This document shows, one piece after another, positions 8,285 through 14,991 of a DNA stretch of 56,260 bases. Position 1 is the first letter of the stretch. The number at the start of each line of letters is the position of its first letter. The notes below the pieces were generated by a model. The model ran no database searches, had not been told where the DNA came from, and worked only from the letters and a program-made list of their open reading frames with translations. The stretch comes from Pirellulales bacterium. Lineage in GTDB: Bacteria; Planctomycetota; Planctomycetia; Pirellulales; Thermoguttaceae. The DNA is taken from contig JAFGDS010000102.1 in assembly GCA_016931995.1 (NCBI GenBank), forward strand, positions 64,001 through 120,260, given 5' to 3'. A program made the position numbers and the translations under genes.

Positions 8285-9595
8285 ATGGAATCGACAGGTT
8301 CTTTGCGTTACGACCGGCAGGTCGGCGCCAACGCGAGCGCCACCACCGCCGAGCGGATTCGGATAGCCCATCTGCAGCTTCTTCCGCTCTTGTGCGGATG
8401 CCAGAACGTCTCTCTAGATATTTTGAGGAGCCTGGACCGGGCCCGTTACGAACCGTTTTTGATTTGCCAGTCTCCCGGCCCGTTGACCGAGGCCGCTCAG
8501 GCCGAGGGCATCGAGTGCCTGTTTGCCGACCGCCTGGTCCGTCCCATTGCTCCCCATCGTGACTTCATGGCGCTTCTCCAGCTCGTGAGGCTGATGCGGA
8601 AGCACCGATTTGACATCGTGCACACGCATTCCTCCAAGACGGGCGTCCTGGGGCGCATTGCGGCCAAGCTGGCCGGCGTGCGAACGGTGATGCACACCGT
8701 TCACGGATTCGCCTTCCCCGCAGCGACTTCGTTGCTAAGCAAGGCTCTTTATTTTGCGCTTGAATGGCTTGGGGGACGCTTCTGTGACACGATGATCTGC
8801 CTCAAGCAGTCCGATCTCGACTTCGCGCGACGCTGGCTCCGGATTGCGCCGAAACGTCTCCAATTGATCCCGAACGGCATTGCCACGGGACGGTTTCGCC
8901 CCATCTCCGCCGATGCGCGCGAGGCGATCCGTCGAGATGTCTTTGGCGTGAGCCAGAGCACGCCGGCCGTCGGGATGGTGGGGCGTCTCTGTCGCCAGAA
9001 GAACCCACAGTGTTTCGTGGAGGCCGCCGACCTCGTTCTGGGTCAAGGGACCAAGGCCAAGTTCTTCCTCATTGGCGACGGTGAGCTGCGAGAGGAGTTG
9101 GAGGCCGACATTCGCCGGCGAGGCCGGTCGGCAGACATCGCGATTTTGGGTTGGCGCGACGACGTGCCCCAACTTGTCGCCAGCCTCGACCTGTTTTTGT
9201 TGACTTCACGGTGGGAAGGGCTGTCCTTGGCGCTGCTTGAAGCGCTGGCTTGCGGGACGCCGGTGATCGCATCCGATATCCCGGGCAATCGCGAGGTCGT
9301 CCTCCAGGGTGTCGACGGCCTCCTCGGACCAACTGAAGACCCGGTGGGATTCGCCGAGCAGATGCAAAAGCTGCTTCTGCACCGCGGCCTGCGTCGCGAA
9401 TACGGCAAGGCCGGTCGTCACAAGGTCGTCCACGACTATCGTTTGGACGCGAGAGTGGCGCGAGTCGAAGGTCTCTATTCCCACCTCGTTCACGACCGGG
9501 TCTACTCCCCAGCACGAGTTCCGTCCGTTGGCTCACTGCGCCCCTTGCGAGCCGGCCTGGACTGGATGCTCCAACGTCGTCGAGCCAATGCGTGA
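8285..9595 (+). CDS. Glycosyltransferase, GT4 family (GT-B fold)
   Basis: A 436-residue GT-B enzyme, second of a pair. It has the substrate-domain signature IVHTHSSKTGVLGRIAAKLA (about 114-133), GMVGRLCRQKNP in the linker to the donor domain, and SRWEGLSLALLEALACGTP (about 308-326) with the two donor-binding glutamates. AGG at 8281-8283, a weak ribosome binding site overlapping the previous stop, precedes the start by 3 bases, indicating coupled translation. It is the last plus-strand gene of the first polysaccharide locus; the next 2 kb is of mobile origin, so the operon may have been cut there. The donor sugar is unknown. Confidence 0.88.
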   Translation: MESTGSLRYDRQVGANASATTAERIRIAHLQLLPLLCGCQNVSLDILRSLDRARYEPFLICQSPGPLTEAAQAEGIECLFADRLVRPIAPHRDFMALLQLVRLMRKHRFDIVHTHSSKTGVLGRIAAKLAGVRTVMHTVHGFAFPAATSLLSKALYFALEWLGGRFCDTMICLKQSDLDFARRWLRIAPKRLQLIPNGIATGRFRPISADAREAIRRDVFGVSQSTPAVGMVGRLCRQKNPQCFVEAADLVLGQGTKAKFFLIGDGELREELEADIRRRGRSADIAILGWRDDVPQLVASLDLFLLTSRWEGLSLALLEALACGTPVIASDIPGNREVVLQGVDGLLGPTEDPVGFAEQMQKLLLHRGLRREYGKAGRHKVVHDYRLDARVARVEGLYSHLVHDRVYSPARVPSVGSLRPLRAGLDWMLQRRRANA

Positions 9596-9852
9596 AGCTC
9601 TCCTGGTGAGTGGATGGACACCGAAGTGACGCAGAACCGCTACCAAACGGGTCTAAATTGTGGGAGACGTGGAAAGTGAGGTGCAGGCCGACGCTTTCTG
9701 GTCAGAAGAGATACCTGTCAGAGTTGTGTCAGAGAATCTGTACAAAACCATGACAAGCGATATAATCTGTGGAAAGTAGGCCGAGGCCAGTGGAATTCGC
9801 TGTGTCGGAGCAACCACTTACAGCACAACAACTAACAACACGAGATTTTGGC
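9596..9852. other. Gap at left edge of the decayed integrative element
   Basis: No gene is evident. A TATAAT at 9760-9765 with TGTACA 16 bases upstream (9738-9743) resembles a sigma-70 promoter pointing toward the tRNA fragment. It could be the leftover promoter of a tRNA locus or a chance match. Confidence 0.3.
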
Positions 9853-9870
9853 ATCCCTGATTTGCGTGGT

Positions 9871-9918
9871 TCGGGCCTCCGGAGCCGAAGGTTACAGGTT
9901 CGAATCCTGTCGGGGATA
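9871..9918 (+). pseudogene. tRNA-Arg(CCG) 3' half, probable att site
   Basis: The segment contains an anticodon-like loop CTCCGGA (anticodon CCG) closed by GGC/GCC, a perfect T arm ACAGG-TTCGAAT-CCTGT at 9894-9910, and an acceptor strand CGGGGAT ending in A at 9918. The 3' part closely resembles bacterial tRNA-Arg(CCG). A complement to the acceptor, ATCCCTG, occurs at 9853-9859, but only about 11 bases separate it from the anticodon arm, so there is no D arm. It is therefore not an intact tRNA. The best reading is a tRNA 3' end carried as an integration core. Confidence 0.6.
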
Positions 9919-9943
9919 CTGACTTACGTCGACAAGAATCCGC

Positions 9944-10156
9944 TTGTCACAGATAATGTCACAGAAAGGCCCCCGCGAAGCTGCCACTTCGCAGGGGCCA
10001 AAGCGCGAACCTTCCGGTTCACAACGTCACGTTCAGCCGCCTTTACAAGGACGGGGACCGAAGGATTCGCAGAGTTTCGGCCACGACGACCTGCCACTTC
10101 TGGTGAAGATCGCCGATCTGGCCCATACCTGGATCTTCGAGCAGAACCAGGCGTAG
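9944..10156 (+). pseudogene. Frameshifted small accessory gene (mobile-element type)
   Basis: The frame starting at 9944 reads MSQIMSQKGPREAA and ends DSQSFGHDDLPLLVKIADL before a stop at 10156. The sequence between these parts makes better protein sense in a different frame: bases 10023-10058 read NVTFSRLYKDGD. Joined, the pieces resemble short proteins that I associate with planctomycete mobile DNA (NVTxSRxYKDG, then SFGxDDLP and a helical end). Two compensating indels, near 10000 and 10058, would explain the pattern. The family comparison is from memory and the function is unknown. Confidence 0.45.
9968..9999 (+). terminator. Strong hairpin after the tRNA fragment
   Basis: GGCCCCCGCGAAG (9968-9980) and CTTCGCAGGGGCC (9987-9999) form a 13-position stem with one mismatch and a 6-base loop. 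It begins 50 bases after the tRNA fragment, as tRNA terminators often do, but no T run follows. It also overlaps the frameshifted gene. Confidence 0.4.
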
Positions 10157-10408
10157 TCATGCCTTCCTCGCGAAGGTTTTTGAGGCCAACCTTGCACCAC
10201 CGGCCTCAAAACTGTTTACAGAAGGAGAGGCTGGCCGAATCCCTGGAGCACATCCAGCAGACAGCGGCGGCCATCATTCAGTCCCTCAAGGCCGCTGTAT
10301 AAGCCTTCTCTCTGTAAGGCTTTGCGAATAGACGGCCCACCGGTTCCGCCGTCGGCAGGCCGGGGACTGCCGCGTGACTGTGAGCAAATCGCCTTTCGTT
10401 TCGAGGGC
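10157..10408. other. Gap between decayed gene and toxin-antitoxin promoter
   Basis: A frame from ATG 10159 to 10302 could give a 47-residue peptide ending in a helical segment (RLAESLEHIQQTAAAIIQSL). It lacks a ribosome binding site and is more likely debris of a larger lost gene. A palindrome-like AAGGTTTTTGAGGCC and GGCCTCAAAACTG lies at about 10174-10215 and could act as a terminator for the upstream gene. Confidence 0.3.
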
Positions 10409-10462
10409 TTGACTTCCCCGTCGTCGTCTGGTAGCATCTAATTAGATGCTAATTTCATGCTA
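10409..10462 (+). promoter_or_regulatory. Promoter and palindromic operator of the toxin-antitoxin operon
   Basis: A -35 TTGACT at 10409-10414 is followed, 17 bases on, by TAGCAT at 10432-10437 as a -10. The -10 is the left end of a perfect 20-base palindrome, TAGCATCTAATTAGATGCTA, at 10432-10451. A further half-site ATGCTA follows at 10457-10462, just before the ribosome binding site GGAGG (10463-10467). Antitoxin binding there would block RNA polymerase, which is how Phd/YefM-type operons usually autoregulate. The promoter assignment is inference; the palindrome is seen directly. Confidence 0.65.
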
Positions 10463-10472
10463 GGAGGTGACC

Positions 10473-10766
10473 ATGGATCTCACCCGAGACATCGACTCGC
10501 TGACCCATTTCAAGCGGAACACCACCGAGGTCATTGAGCAACTCAAGGCCACGGGCGAAGCAATGGTGTTGACTGTAAACGGCAAAGCCGAGATCGTCGT
10601 CCAGGACGCTGCGTCATACCAGCAAATGCTGGAGCTTGTTGACCGAGCCGAGGCTGTTATCGGCATCAAGAAGGGCCTTGACTCCATGGCCCGCAGCGAG
10701 GGCATCCCGGCCGAGGAAGCCTTCCAGCGGCTCCGCAGGAAGCACAAGATTCCGCAGGAAGCATGA
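10473..10766 (+). CDS. Type II antitoxin, Phd/YefM family
   Basis: A 97-residue DNA-binding antitoxin that should neutralise the RelE-like toxin and repress its own operon. The N-terminal part SLTHFKRNTTEVIEQLKATG followed by MVLTVNGKAEIVVQDAASY is typical of the Phd/YefM fold. The C-terminal region (about 50-97) would wrap the toxin. ATG 10473 is chosen over a GTG at 10467 because the GTG lies in the Shine-Dalgarno AGGAGGTGA itself. It overlaps the toxin start by ATGA at 10763-10766. The gene appears intact although the surrounding element has decayed. Confidence 0.88.
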   Translation: MDLTRDIDSLTHFKRNTTEVIEQLKATGEAMVLTVNGKAEIVVQDAASYQQMLELVDRAEAVIGIKKGLDSMARSEGIPAEEAFQRLRRKHKIPQEA

Positions 10767-11095
10767 AGAAATACCGCTTGATCATCCAGCCGCCGGCCTT
10801 TGACGACCTGGACGAAGCGTATCAGTGGATCAGGGAGCAGGCGCCGGAGGCTGCCGCTCGCTGGTTCAACGGCTTTGTCGAGGCCCTCAATTCCTTGATC
10901 ACGTCTCCCGAGCGTTGCGGATTGGCTCCTGAAAACGATGCCGTCGAGCCGGAAATCCGCCAACTCCTCTATGGCCGACGAAGCGGCGTCTATCGCGCAC
11001 TCTTCACCATCACCCGCAACGAGGTTCACGTCCTCCACATCCGCCACGCTGCCCGCCAGACAATGACCGCTGAGGAGTTCAGTAACGACCTGTAG
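10763..11095 (+). CDS. Type II toxin, RelE/ParE family
   Basis: A 110-residue toxin of the RelE/ParE fold. Features are MKKYRLIIQPPAFDDLDEAY at the N terminus, a helical WIREQAPEAAARWFNGFVEAL, and the C-terminal strand region RRSGVYRALFTITRNEVHVL followed by HIRHAARQ. Family members either cleave mRNA on the ribosome (RelE) or poison gyrase (ParE); the sequence does not settle which. The basic residues near Arg-His in the last third fit a RelE-like nuclease. The reading frame is complete and coupled to the antitoxin by a 4-base overlap. Confidence 0.87.
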   Translation: MKKYRLIIQPPAFDDLDEAYQWIREQAPEAAARWFNGFVEALNSLITSPERCGLAPENDAVEPEIRQLLYGRRSGVYRALFTITRNEVHVLHIRHAARQTMTAEEFSNDL

Positions 11096-11184
11096 ATTGC
11101 TCACATTTCAACTGTACAACCACCCCGCTTTCGTGATACATAAAGGACGTTATGAATCACGATCTATGAGCCAAACGGAGGTGT

Positions 11185-11604
11185 GTGAGCAAGGAGATTA
11201 CAGTCACTGAATCCGTGCCTTTTCCCGGAGCTGCATCAAAGTGGGCACCGGCGATCGTGGCGCAAGCCGGCAGTAAAGCCACACGCCGTTTCTACGAGTT
11301 CTTCACCGCAACCATCAGAAACATGAACATGCGGGCAGCCTACTACCGCGCCGTTTCGGATTTCTTTGCCTGGTGTGACGACCACGGCTTTGAACTGATC
11401 ACCATTGAGCCGATTGTCGTGGCAGCCTATGTCGAGTATCTGAGCATCATCTATTCCAAGCCTACCGTGAAGCAGCATTTGGCTGCTATCCGTATGTGCT
11501 TCGATTGGCTCGTTACGCGTCCGATTCCGACTCGAAATTTGCGGCGCCTGCCCCATCGGAGGGGCACCATCGCCGGGAAACAAACTGTTGCATTTGGAGT
11601 TTGA
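11185..11604 (+). pseudogene. Tyrosine integrase, N-terminal fragment
   Basis: The frame begins with GTG at 11185 behind GGAG and encodes the SAM-like core-binding domain of a phage/plasmid tyrosine recombinase. FFAWCDDHGFELITIEPIVV and PTVKQHLAAIRMCFDWLVT are characteristic. Similarity stops after LVT near base 11513; the remaining 30 residues (RPIPTRNLRRLPHRR and on) do not fit the family. The catalytic domain with its R-H-R-Y residues is absent. The gene is therefore inactive, cut off by a deletion that brings the hydrolase gene to within 10 bases of this frame's stop. Confidence 0.8.
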
Positions 11605-11612
11605 CAGCGCCC

Positions 11613-12509
11613 ATGATGAAGAACACCATCGCGGGAATCGGAGTCCTATTTGTCATTTCCTTCGTTTTTGCCTACGCGCCCGTCCAGGCCAGCGACAACG
11701 CCGCGCCGGTGGAAATCGCCGATGTCACACGCTCGACGCAATACGGCGCCCAGCGCGAAGACTTCGAGGTGGGCGTTGGCCGCAACAAGGGCTTTATCGT
11801 GTTGCCGCCCGGCGCGCCGCCCGAGGGCCGCTCGCGGCCGTGGATCTGGTACGCCCCCGCGTTCGTCCGGCCCGAAGGGGCGATCCCCGACCCGAGCCAC
11901 GCGTGGATGTTCCGCCAGTTCCTGGCCAAGGGCATCGCGATTGGCGGTGTGGACGTGGGCGAGTCGTACGGCAGTCCGGCGGGCCGGGCCACGTTCACCC
12001 AGTTCCACCGCGCCGTGGTCAAGCACTACAACCTCGCGCCGAAGGCGTGCCTGCTGCCGCAGAGCCGCGGCGGCCTGATGCACTACAACTGGGCCGCCGA
12101 GCATCCGGAGTGCGTGCAGTGCGTCGGCGGGATCTACACGGTGTGCGACCCGTCGAGCTGGCCGGGCCTGGCTGGGGCGTGTTCGGCGTATGGCCTGTCC
12201 GAAGCCCAATTCAAGGAACACCTGTCCGAGCACAATCCGTTGGAACGGCTGCGGCCACTGGCCAAGGCCGGCATTCCCATCCTGCACATCCACGGCGACG
12301 CGGACGACGTGGTCCCCCTCGAGCGCAACAGCGCCGAGCTTGCCCGCCGATATAAAGCCCTGGGCGGCCCGATGACGCTCCTCATCCCCAAGGGCAAAGG
12401 TCACCAAGTCTGCCCGGAGTTTTTCGAGCGCCAAGAGCTGGTGGACTTTTTCATCGAGCAGGCGGAGCGATCCGCGAAGGCGGCGGAGAATGAGCTCGAT
12501 GGAAAATAG
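11613..12509 (+). CDS. Secreted alpha/beta hydrolase (esterase/peptidase-like)
   Basis: A 298-residue protein with a signal peptide (about 1-27, ending near PVQAS). A catalytic triad can be proposed: Ser in the elbow PQSRGG (about 149), Asp in GDADDVV (about 228-230) and His in KGKGHQV (about 263). The layout IWYAPAF near the start and LHIHGDADDVVPL near the end is that of prolyl-oligopeptidase-type hydrolases. Planctomycetes carry many such exported enzymes acting on esterified or acetylated glycans; the substrate here is unknown. The start is the first of two adjacent ATGs. It lies directly downstream of the integrase fragment, so its own upstream region may have been lost. Confidence 0.78.
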   Translation: MMKNTIAGIGVLFVISFVFAYAPVQASDNAAPVEIADVTRSTQYGAQREDFEVGVGRNKGFIVLPPGAPPEGRSRPWIWYAPAFVRPEGAIPDPSHAWMFRQFLAKGIAIGGVDVGESYGSPAGRATFTQFHRAVVKHYNLAPKACLLPQSRGGLMHYNWAAEHPECVQCVGGIYTVCDPSSWPGLAGACSAYGLSEAQFKEHLSEHNPLERLRPLAKAGIPILHIHGDADDVVPLERNSAELARRYKALGGPMTLLIPKGKGHQVCPEFFERQELVDFFIEQAERSAKAAENELDGK

Positions 12510-12529
12510 TACGGAAGATGGAACGTTGA

Positions 12530-12653
12530 GTGCCACGGGCTCCGCCAGTGCTCGTTATTGAGGACCGCGATGGGTAGACACGCACTGGCAAAGCCAGTGG
12601 CACTCGACAACCACGTGTGAACCATTCAAAATGCACTGGTGGAGCCAGTGGCA
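12530..12653. repeat. Three copies of the CACTGGC-GCCAGTG palindromic repeat
   Basis: Copies at 12530-12552, 12582-12603 and 12632-12653 share the consensus GTGCCACTGGCTCCGCCAGTGC, or its complement, with small changes. The palindromic core is CACTGGC followed by 2-3 bases and GCCAGTG. Copies 1 and 2 are in opposite orientation and could form a large hairpin downstream of the hydrolase. The third overlaps an alternative upstream ATG of the next gene. Confidence 0.85.
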
Positions 12654-12696
12654 ATCGCTCAAGGAAGCCCGTGGCAATCACCGATCGGTGGATCCC

Positions 12697-13548
12697 GTGA
12701 AACCCCTCTCCAACCAACGCGACCTCCCCTCCCTTCCCCCCCGGGCGGACGACTCGCACAAGGGCGATTTCGGGCTGACACTGATCGTGGGTGGATCGAG
12801 GGGAATGAGCGGGGCAGTGGGCTTGGCGGGCATGGCGGCGCTGCGGGGCGGGGCGGGGTTGGTGAGATTGGCCGTGCCCGACGTGTGCCTCGACGTGATC
12901 GCCGCGTTCGAGCCCTCCTACATGACCGTCCCGCTTGCGTGCGACGAGCGCGGCCGCATCGCCGCGGCGGCCTTCGACGAGATCGTCCGCCTGGCCGAGC
13001 CCGCCACGGTTGTGGCCGTCGGGCCGGGCCTGGGGCGCAGCGCGGACCTCGACGAGCTGGTCGGCCGGCTCTACAGGGAGTTGGCCAAGCCCATGGTCCT
13101 GGACGCCGACGCCCTGAATGCCCTGGCCGCCGAGCCGGAGCGGCTGGCCAAGCCCGGCGGGCCACGGGTGCTCACGCCCCATCCCGGCGAGTTCGCCCGG
13201 CTGACGGGCGGCAGCGTCGCCCCGGACCAGCGGGCCGAGGCCGCCCGCGAGTTCGCCCGGCGGTGTGGCGTGGTCCTGGTGCTCAAGAGCCACCGGACGT
13301 GCGTCACGGACGGAACGGCCGTTTATGAAAACGCCACGGGCAACCCGGGCATGGCCACCGGCGGCTCGGGCGACGTGTTGACCGGGCTGGTGGCCGCCCT
13401 GTGGCGCCAGGGGCTCGGGCCGCTCGAGGCCGCCCGGCTGGCCGTCCACCTGCACGGCCGCGCCGGCGACCTGGCCGCCGAAGAAGTGGGCCAGGTCTCG
13501 TTGGTGGCCAGCGACCTCGTCCGGTATCTCCCCCGCGCGTTTCGTTGA
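12697..13548 (+). CDS. nnrD: ADP/ATP-dependent NAD(P)H-hydrate dehydratase
   Basis: This enzyme repairs hydrated NAD(P)H using ATP or ADP. It has the ribokinase-like fold of the YjeF C-terminal domain: GGSRGMSGAVGLAG near 31-44, LTPHPGEFARL near 158-168 and the signature NPGMATGGSGDVLTG near 215-229. A GTG at 12697 is chosen as the start because the upstream in-frame ATG (12631) lies within a repeat element. In many bacteria this domain is fused to the epimerase NnrE; here nnrE is a separate gene about 28 kb away at 41183-41863. Confidence 0.88.
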   Translation: MKPLSNQRDLPSLPPRADDSHKGDFGLTLIVGGSRGMSGAVGLAGMAALRGGAGLVRLAVPDVCLDVIAAFEPSYMTVPLACDERGRIAAAAFDEIVRLAEPATVVAVGPGLGRSADLDELVGRLYRELAKPMVLDADALNALAAEPERLAKPGGPRVLTPHPGEFARLTGGSVAPDQRAEAAREFARRCGVVLVLKSHRTCVTDGTAVYENATGNPGMATGGSGDVLTGLVAALWRQGLGPLEAARLAVHLHGRAGDLAAEEVGQVSLVASDLVRYLPRAFR

Positions 13549-13601
13549 CGCACGTCTCCCCTCTTCCTCGGGGAGGGGGATTGGGGTGAGGGCTTTGCGG
13601 A

Positions 13602-13660
13602 GTGCCACTGGCTTTCCCAGTGCTCCCTGCTCGACCCCACACTGGCGGAGCCCGTGGCAC
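13602..13660. repeat. Two copies of the CACTGGC-GCCAGTG repeat
   Basis: GTGCCACTGGCTTTCCCAGTG (13602-13623) and the inverted ACTGGCGGAGCCCGTGGCAC (13641-13660) face each other over a short loop downstream of nnrD. Just before them, 13553-13585 holds CTCCCCTCTTCCTCGGGGAGGGGG-like sequence, another common intergenic motif of this window. Confidence 0.8.
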
Positions 13661-13850
13661 ACCATCCCCTGCCCCTTATCTTGTTCATCTTGTCAATCCA
13701 ATCCTGTCTCTCTCGTTGCCAGCACCCGTTCGCTCTGGCAACGTCCCGGACCGTTTGCTACACTCCCGCCTCTTCTTGAGCCGGGCGGGCCAAGGAAAGC
13801 GCGCCCGGCGGGTCACAACGGACATGGGACGGCTTGCCGTAAGGAGGCAG

Positions 13851-14978
13851 ATGATGGGCCGAAGGATTGTGTTCGTGGGGACAATCGCCGCGGCCGCGAT
13901 GGTCGGCGGTTGGGCGGCCGGCGCGGCCGCGGCGCCGTGGGAGAACCTCTTCACGCTCCATCGGGTGGAAGCTGATCCAAACAAGGAATACCGGCTCCAG
14001 GACGAAAACGGTCCCTGGCTCATCATGGCCAGCAGCTTTTCCGGCGACGGCGCCGAGTCGCAAGCGCACCAGCTCGTCATGGAACTCCGCCAGTGCTACA
14101 AGCTGCCGGCCTACGTGCACCGGATGGAATTCGATTTCGACAACGGCGTCGGCGGTCGCGGGCTGAACCGCTACGGCGAGCCGGCCCAGTGGCGCTATCA
14201 ACGCGACGGCGACGCGAAGGAAATCGCCGTGTTGGTGGGCGAATTCCGCGGCCTGGACGATCCGGCCGCCAAGGCAACGCTGCGGACCGTGAAATACGCC
14301 AAGCCGGATTGTCTGGATACCCAAGGCGGGAAGAAGACCAACCAGACGCTCGCCGGTCTGCGGCGGATCCAGAAGCAGTTGCTCAAGGGCAACAACGAAA
14401 AAAAGAAAAAAGGCCCCATGGGGCAGGCATTTCTCATGCCCAATCCCCTGCTCAAAGGCCAGAGCGCGCCGCCTCGTGGGCTCGATCCGCTCGTGGTCGG
14501 CATGAACAAGGGCCTCAAGTACAGCCTCTTGGATTGCAGGGGCAAGTACACCGTGCAGGTGGCCCACTTCACCGGCAAGGTGATCGTGGATCAGGCCGAG
14601 ATCCGGCGCATCCAAAACGGCGAAAAGGATCTGAAGGAAACCCGCCTGGACGAAGCCGCCGAGAAAGCCCACAAGCTCACGCTGGCCCTGCGGGCGAAGG
14701 GCTACGAGGCCTACGAATACCACGAGAAATACTCCAGCATCGTGACGGTGGGCAGCTTCGACTCGGTCGGCGCGCCGCGGCCCGACGGCAAAACGGAGAT
14801 CCATCCGCAAATCCACCGCATCATGGAGACATTCAAGGGCCAACCAATCGCGGGCGGCGGACCGGTGGGCGCGCAGTTGGTCGCCGGCATCCCTCTGGAC
14901 ATCCAGCCCCGGCCGGTGCTCGTTCCCCGCCAGTCCATCAGCGCCGCCCAGGCTCGTCATACCGCGGGACTCTGGTAG
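13851..14978 (+). CDS. Secreted protein with two SPOR-like segments, function unknown
   Basis: A 375-residue protein starting at ATG 13851, which has an excellent AAGGAGG 4 bases upstream. A hydrophobic signal segment (about 5-25) ends in alanine-rich sequence. Two regions look alike: WLIMASSFSGDG with LVMELRQ (about 55-80), and YTVQVAHFTGK with ALRAKGYEAY and VTVGSFDSVG (about 231-302). This arrangement of a VQVxxF strand, a helix with a GYxAY end, and a VxVGxF strand is how SPOR peptidoglycan-binding domains look. A basic patch NEKKKKGP sits between them. The SPOR assignment is my inference. It lies 13 bases upstream of the phosphofructokinase and is probably cotranscribed. Confidence 0.65.
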   Translation: MMGRRIVFVGTIAAAAMVGGWAAGAAAAPWENLFTLHRVEADPNKEYRLQDENGPWLIMASSFSGDGAESQAHQLVMELRQCYKLPAYVHRMEFDFDNGVGGRGLNRYGEPAQWRYQRDGDAKEIAVLVGEFRGLDDPAAKATLRTVKYAKPDCLDTQGGKKTNQTLAGLRRIQKQLLKGNNEKKKKGPMGQAFLMPNPLLKGQSAPPRGLDPLVVGMNKGLKYSLLDCRGKYTVQVAHFTGKVIVDQAEIRRIQNGEKDLKETRLDEAAEKAHKLTLALRAKGYEAYEYHEKYSSIVTVGSFDSVGAPRPDGKTEIHPQIHRIMETFKGQPIAGGGPVGAQLVAGIPLDIQPRPVLVPRQSISAAQARHTAGLW

Positions 14979-14991
14979 GGAGGCGTCTGCC

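Larger units (their letters stand above)
9853..11604 (+). mobile_element. Remnant of an integrative element
   Basis: Within 1.75 kb lie a tRNA-Arg 3' half (9871-9918), a frameshifted accessory gene, an intact toxin-antitoxin operon and the N-terminal third of a tyrosine integrase. These parts are typical of elements that integrate at tRNA 3' ends. The block sits between a polysaccharide operon and unrelated housekeeping genes. Exact borders are unknown: no second att copy was found in the window. The composite reading is inference. Confidence 0.6.

Noticed and set aside
9853-9918. Intact tRNA gene
   Set aside because: T arm, anticodon-like loop and acceptor pairing are present, but only about 11 bases lie between the 5' acceptor strand and the anticodon arm, leaving no D arm, and the anticodon stem needs a bulge.
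10159-10302. 47-residue ORF after the frameshifted gene
   Set aside because: No ribosome binding site, and the plausible helical part occupies only the end; kept as debris in the gap note.
12631-12696. Upstream ATG as nnrD start
   Set aside because: The ATG lies inside an intergenic repeat and the added residues (WWSQWQSLKEARGN) do not resemble the family; GTG at 12697 is more likely.
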